NCBI GenBank assembly: GCA_900751785.1
Contig: CAADSM010000128.1
Span: 1 to 40,773, forward strand
Direction of reading: 5' to 3'
DNA: 40,773 nt
Source: Lachnospiraceae bacterium
GTDB taxonomy: Bacteria; Bacillota; Clostridia; Lachnospirales; Lachnospiraceae
The notes under the pieces were generated by a model. The model had not been told where the DNA came from. It made no database searches and saw only the letters and a program-made list of their open reading frames with translations. Shown piece by piece: positions 40,299 through 40,773 of this stretch. The position numbers were made by a program, and so were the translations under genes. Numbering within the stretch: position 1 is the first letter of the stretch; each line of letters opens with the position of its first letter.

Positions 40299-40773
40299 TC
40301 AGATTTTATCACGATCCTGCCATCTGCGCCGATACTCAAGCGGAGTGCACCCGACGTGTGCGCGGAAGGTCTTTCCGAAGTAGCTGCTGCTGCCAAGGCC
40401 GCAGGCATGCCCTACGTCAGTTACAGACCTCTGTCCTTCTGCCAGCATCCGGCATGCCATCTGCAGGCGGTAGCTTGTCATATATTCCGACGGAGTCATG
40501 TGCAGGCAGGACTGGAAGACACGGTAACATTCCCGTTCGCTCAAGTACGCCGCAGATGCAAGCTCCGAGACGGAGATCTTTTCGGAAAAATGTTCGTGGA
40601 TATAGATCATCATCGTCTTTATCTTGTCTTCCGCTCTGGTGTCGGGAGCAGAGGCTTCGTGGAGAGCTGGGGCGGAGAGCTCCAGCAGCCTGAGCCATAT
40701 TTCTGACAGGACTTCTCTCATCTTGATCTCATAGCCGAATCCGTCTTCGTCCAGCCGGAAGGCGCTGGGGGGG
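40299..40773 (-). CDS. AraC-family transcriptional regulator, N-terminus beyond window
   Basis: The C-terminal 157 or so residues of an AraC regulator. Two helix-turn-helix motifs are visible: ISVSELASAAYLSERECYRVFQ and VTDVGHACGLGSSSYFGKTFRAHVGCTPLEYRR, the usual AraC signature. The frame is open to the window end, so the ligand-binding domain is outside. The last 7 bases of the window are G (CCC codons in frame), which may be real or a sequencing artefact at a contig end. It lies just upstream of the HD-HAD operon on the same strand. Confidence 0.93.
   Translation of the reverse strand, partial: PPSAFRLDEDGFGYEIKMREVLSEIWLRLLELSAPALHEASAPDTRAEDKIKTMMIYIHEHFSEKISVSELASAAYLSERECYRVFQSCLHMTPSEYMTSYRLQMACRMLAEGQRSVTDVGHACGLGSSSYFGKTFRAHVGCTPLEYRRRWQDRDKI

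Noticed and set aside
40766..40773. Run of G at the end of the window
   Set aside because: It reads in frame as proline codons of the AraC gene but also looks like a poly-G sequencing artefact at a contig end; no feature can be based on it.

Overview
The window looks like chromosome (possibly a complete metagenomic contig, since genes run off both ends) from a gut Lachnospiraceae-type Clostridia. The evidence is roughly 50% GC, strong AGGAGG-type ribosome binding sites, OmpR-type two-component systems, TRAP transport of uronates, membrane-anchored domain-permuted GH3 enzymes and a MATE pump behind an attenuator-like leader. No tRNA, rRNA, CRISPR array, IS element or prophage core was seen.

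The metabolic core is hexuronate catabolism, split in two. At the left edge is uxaC (5' truncated by the window)-uxuA-SDR fructuronate reductase, the glucuronate branch to 2-keto-3-deoxygluconate (KDG). At 18.2-27.3 kb are uxaB and uxaA (minus strand), then divergently a LacI-family regulator, a three-gene TRAP transporter (dctP, dctQ, dctM) and a second complete uxaC, the galacturonate branch plus uptake. At least three 14-bp operators of the form TGTAAG-NN-CTTACA (or close variants), together with further related sites, lie on or next to promoters for uxaA, lacI and dctP, so the local LacI protein very probably controls this regulon and itself. KDG kinase and aldolase are not in the window.

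Between the two uronate blocks (3.2-18.1 kb) lies a mixed accessory region: a candidate non-coding RNA with a consensus promoter and strong terminator; an OmpR two-component pair overlapping ogt tail to tail; two aldo/keto reductases with LysR regulators; an FMN reductase; a MerR/cyclophilin-like lipoprotein pair; a TetR regulator divergent from a cytidylate-kinase-like gene; a broken flavodoxin lipoprotein; a C39-like secreted protease; and a MATE efflux gene translationally coupled to a second cytidylate-kinase-like gene. The MATE leader has a promoter, folded RNA and terminator with a duplicated anti-arm, which suggests a riboswitch (guanidine-IV/mepA type is the first hypothesis).

Right of the uronate regulon are a nitroreductase with an ArsR regulator, a second two-component pair followed by a small membrane protein of unknown function and a truncated, domain-permuted, membrane-anchored GH3 glycosidase, a RhuM-Fic/Doc fusion behind the remains of a small HTH protein, a third two-component pair, an EamA permease, a head-to-head pair of broken genes (MerR and iron alcohol dehydrogenase), an HD/HAD pair and an AraC regulator cut by the window edge.

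A striking secondary theme is broken genes: a GH3 3' fragment (11.07 kb), an internally deleted flavodoxin (about 14.56 kb), a GH3/HTH join (about 33.80 kb) and a MerR/ADH join (about 38.2 kb). Together with an exact 13-base Illumina adapter match at 16128-16140 and a poly-G window end, this raises the possibility that some joins are assembly artefacts, so they should be checked with reads before biological interpretation.
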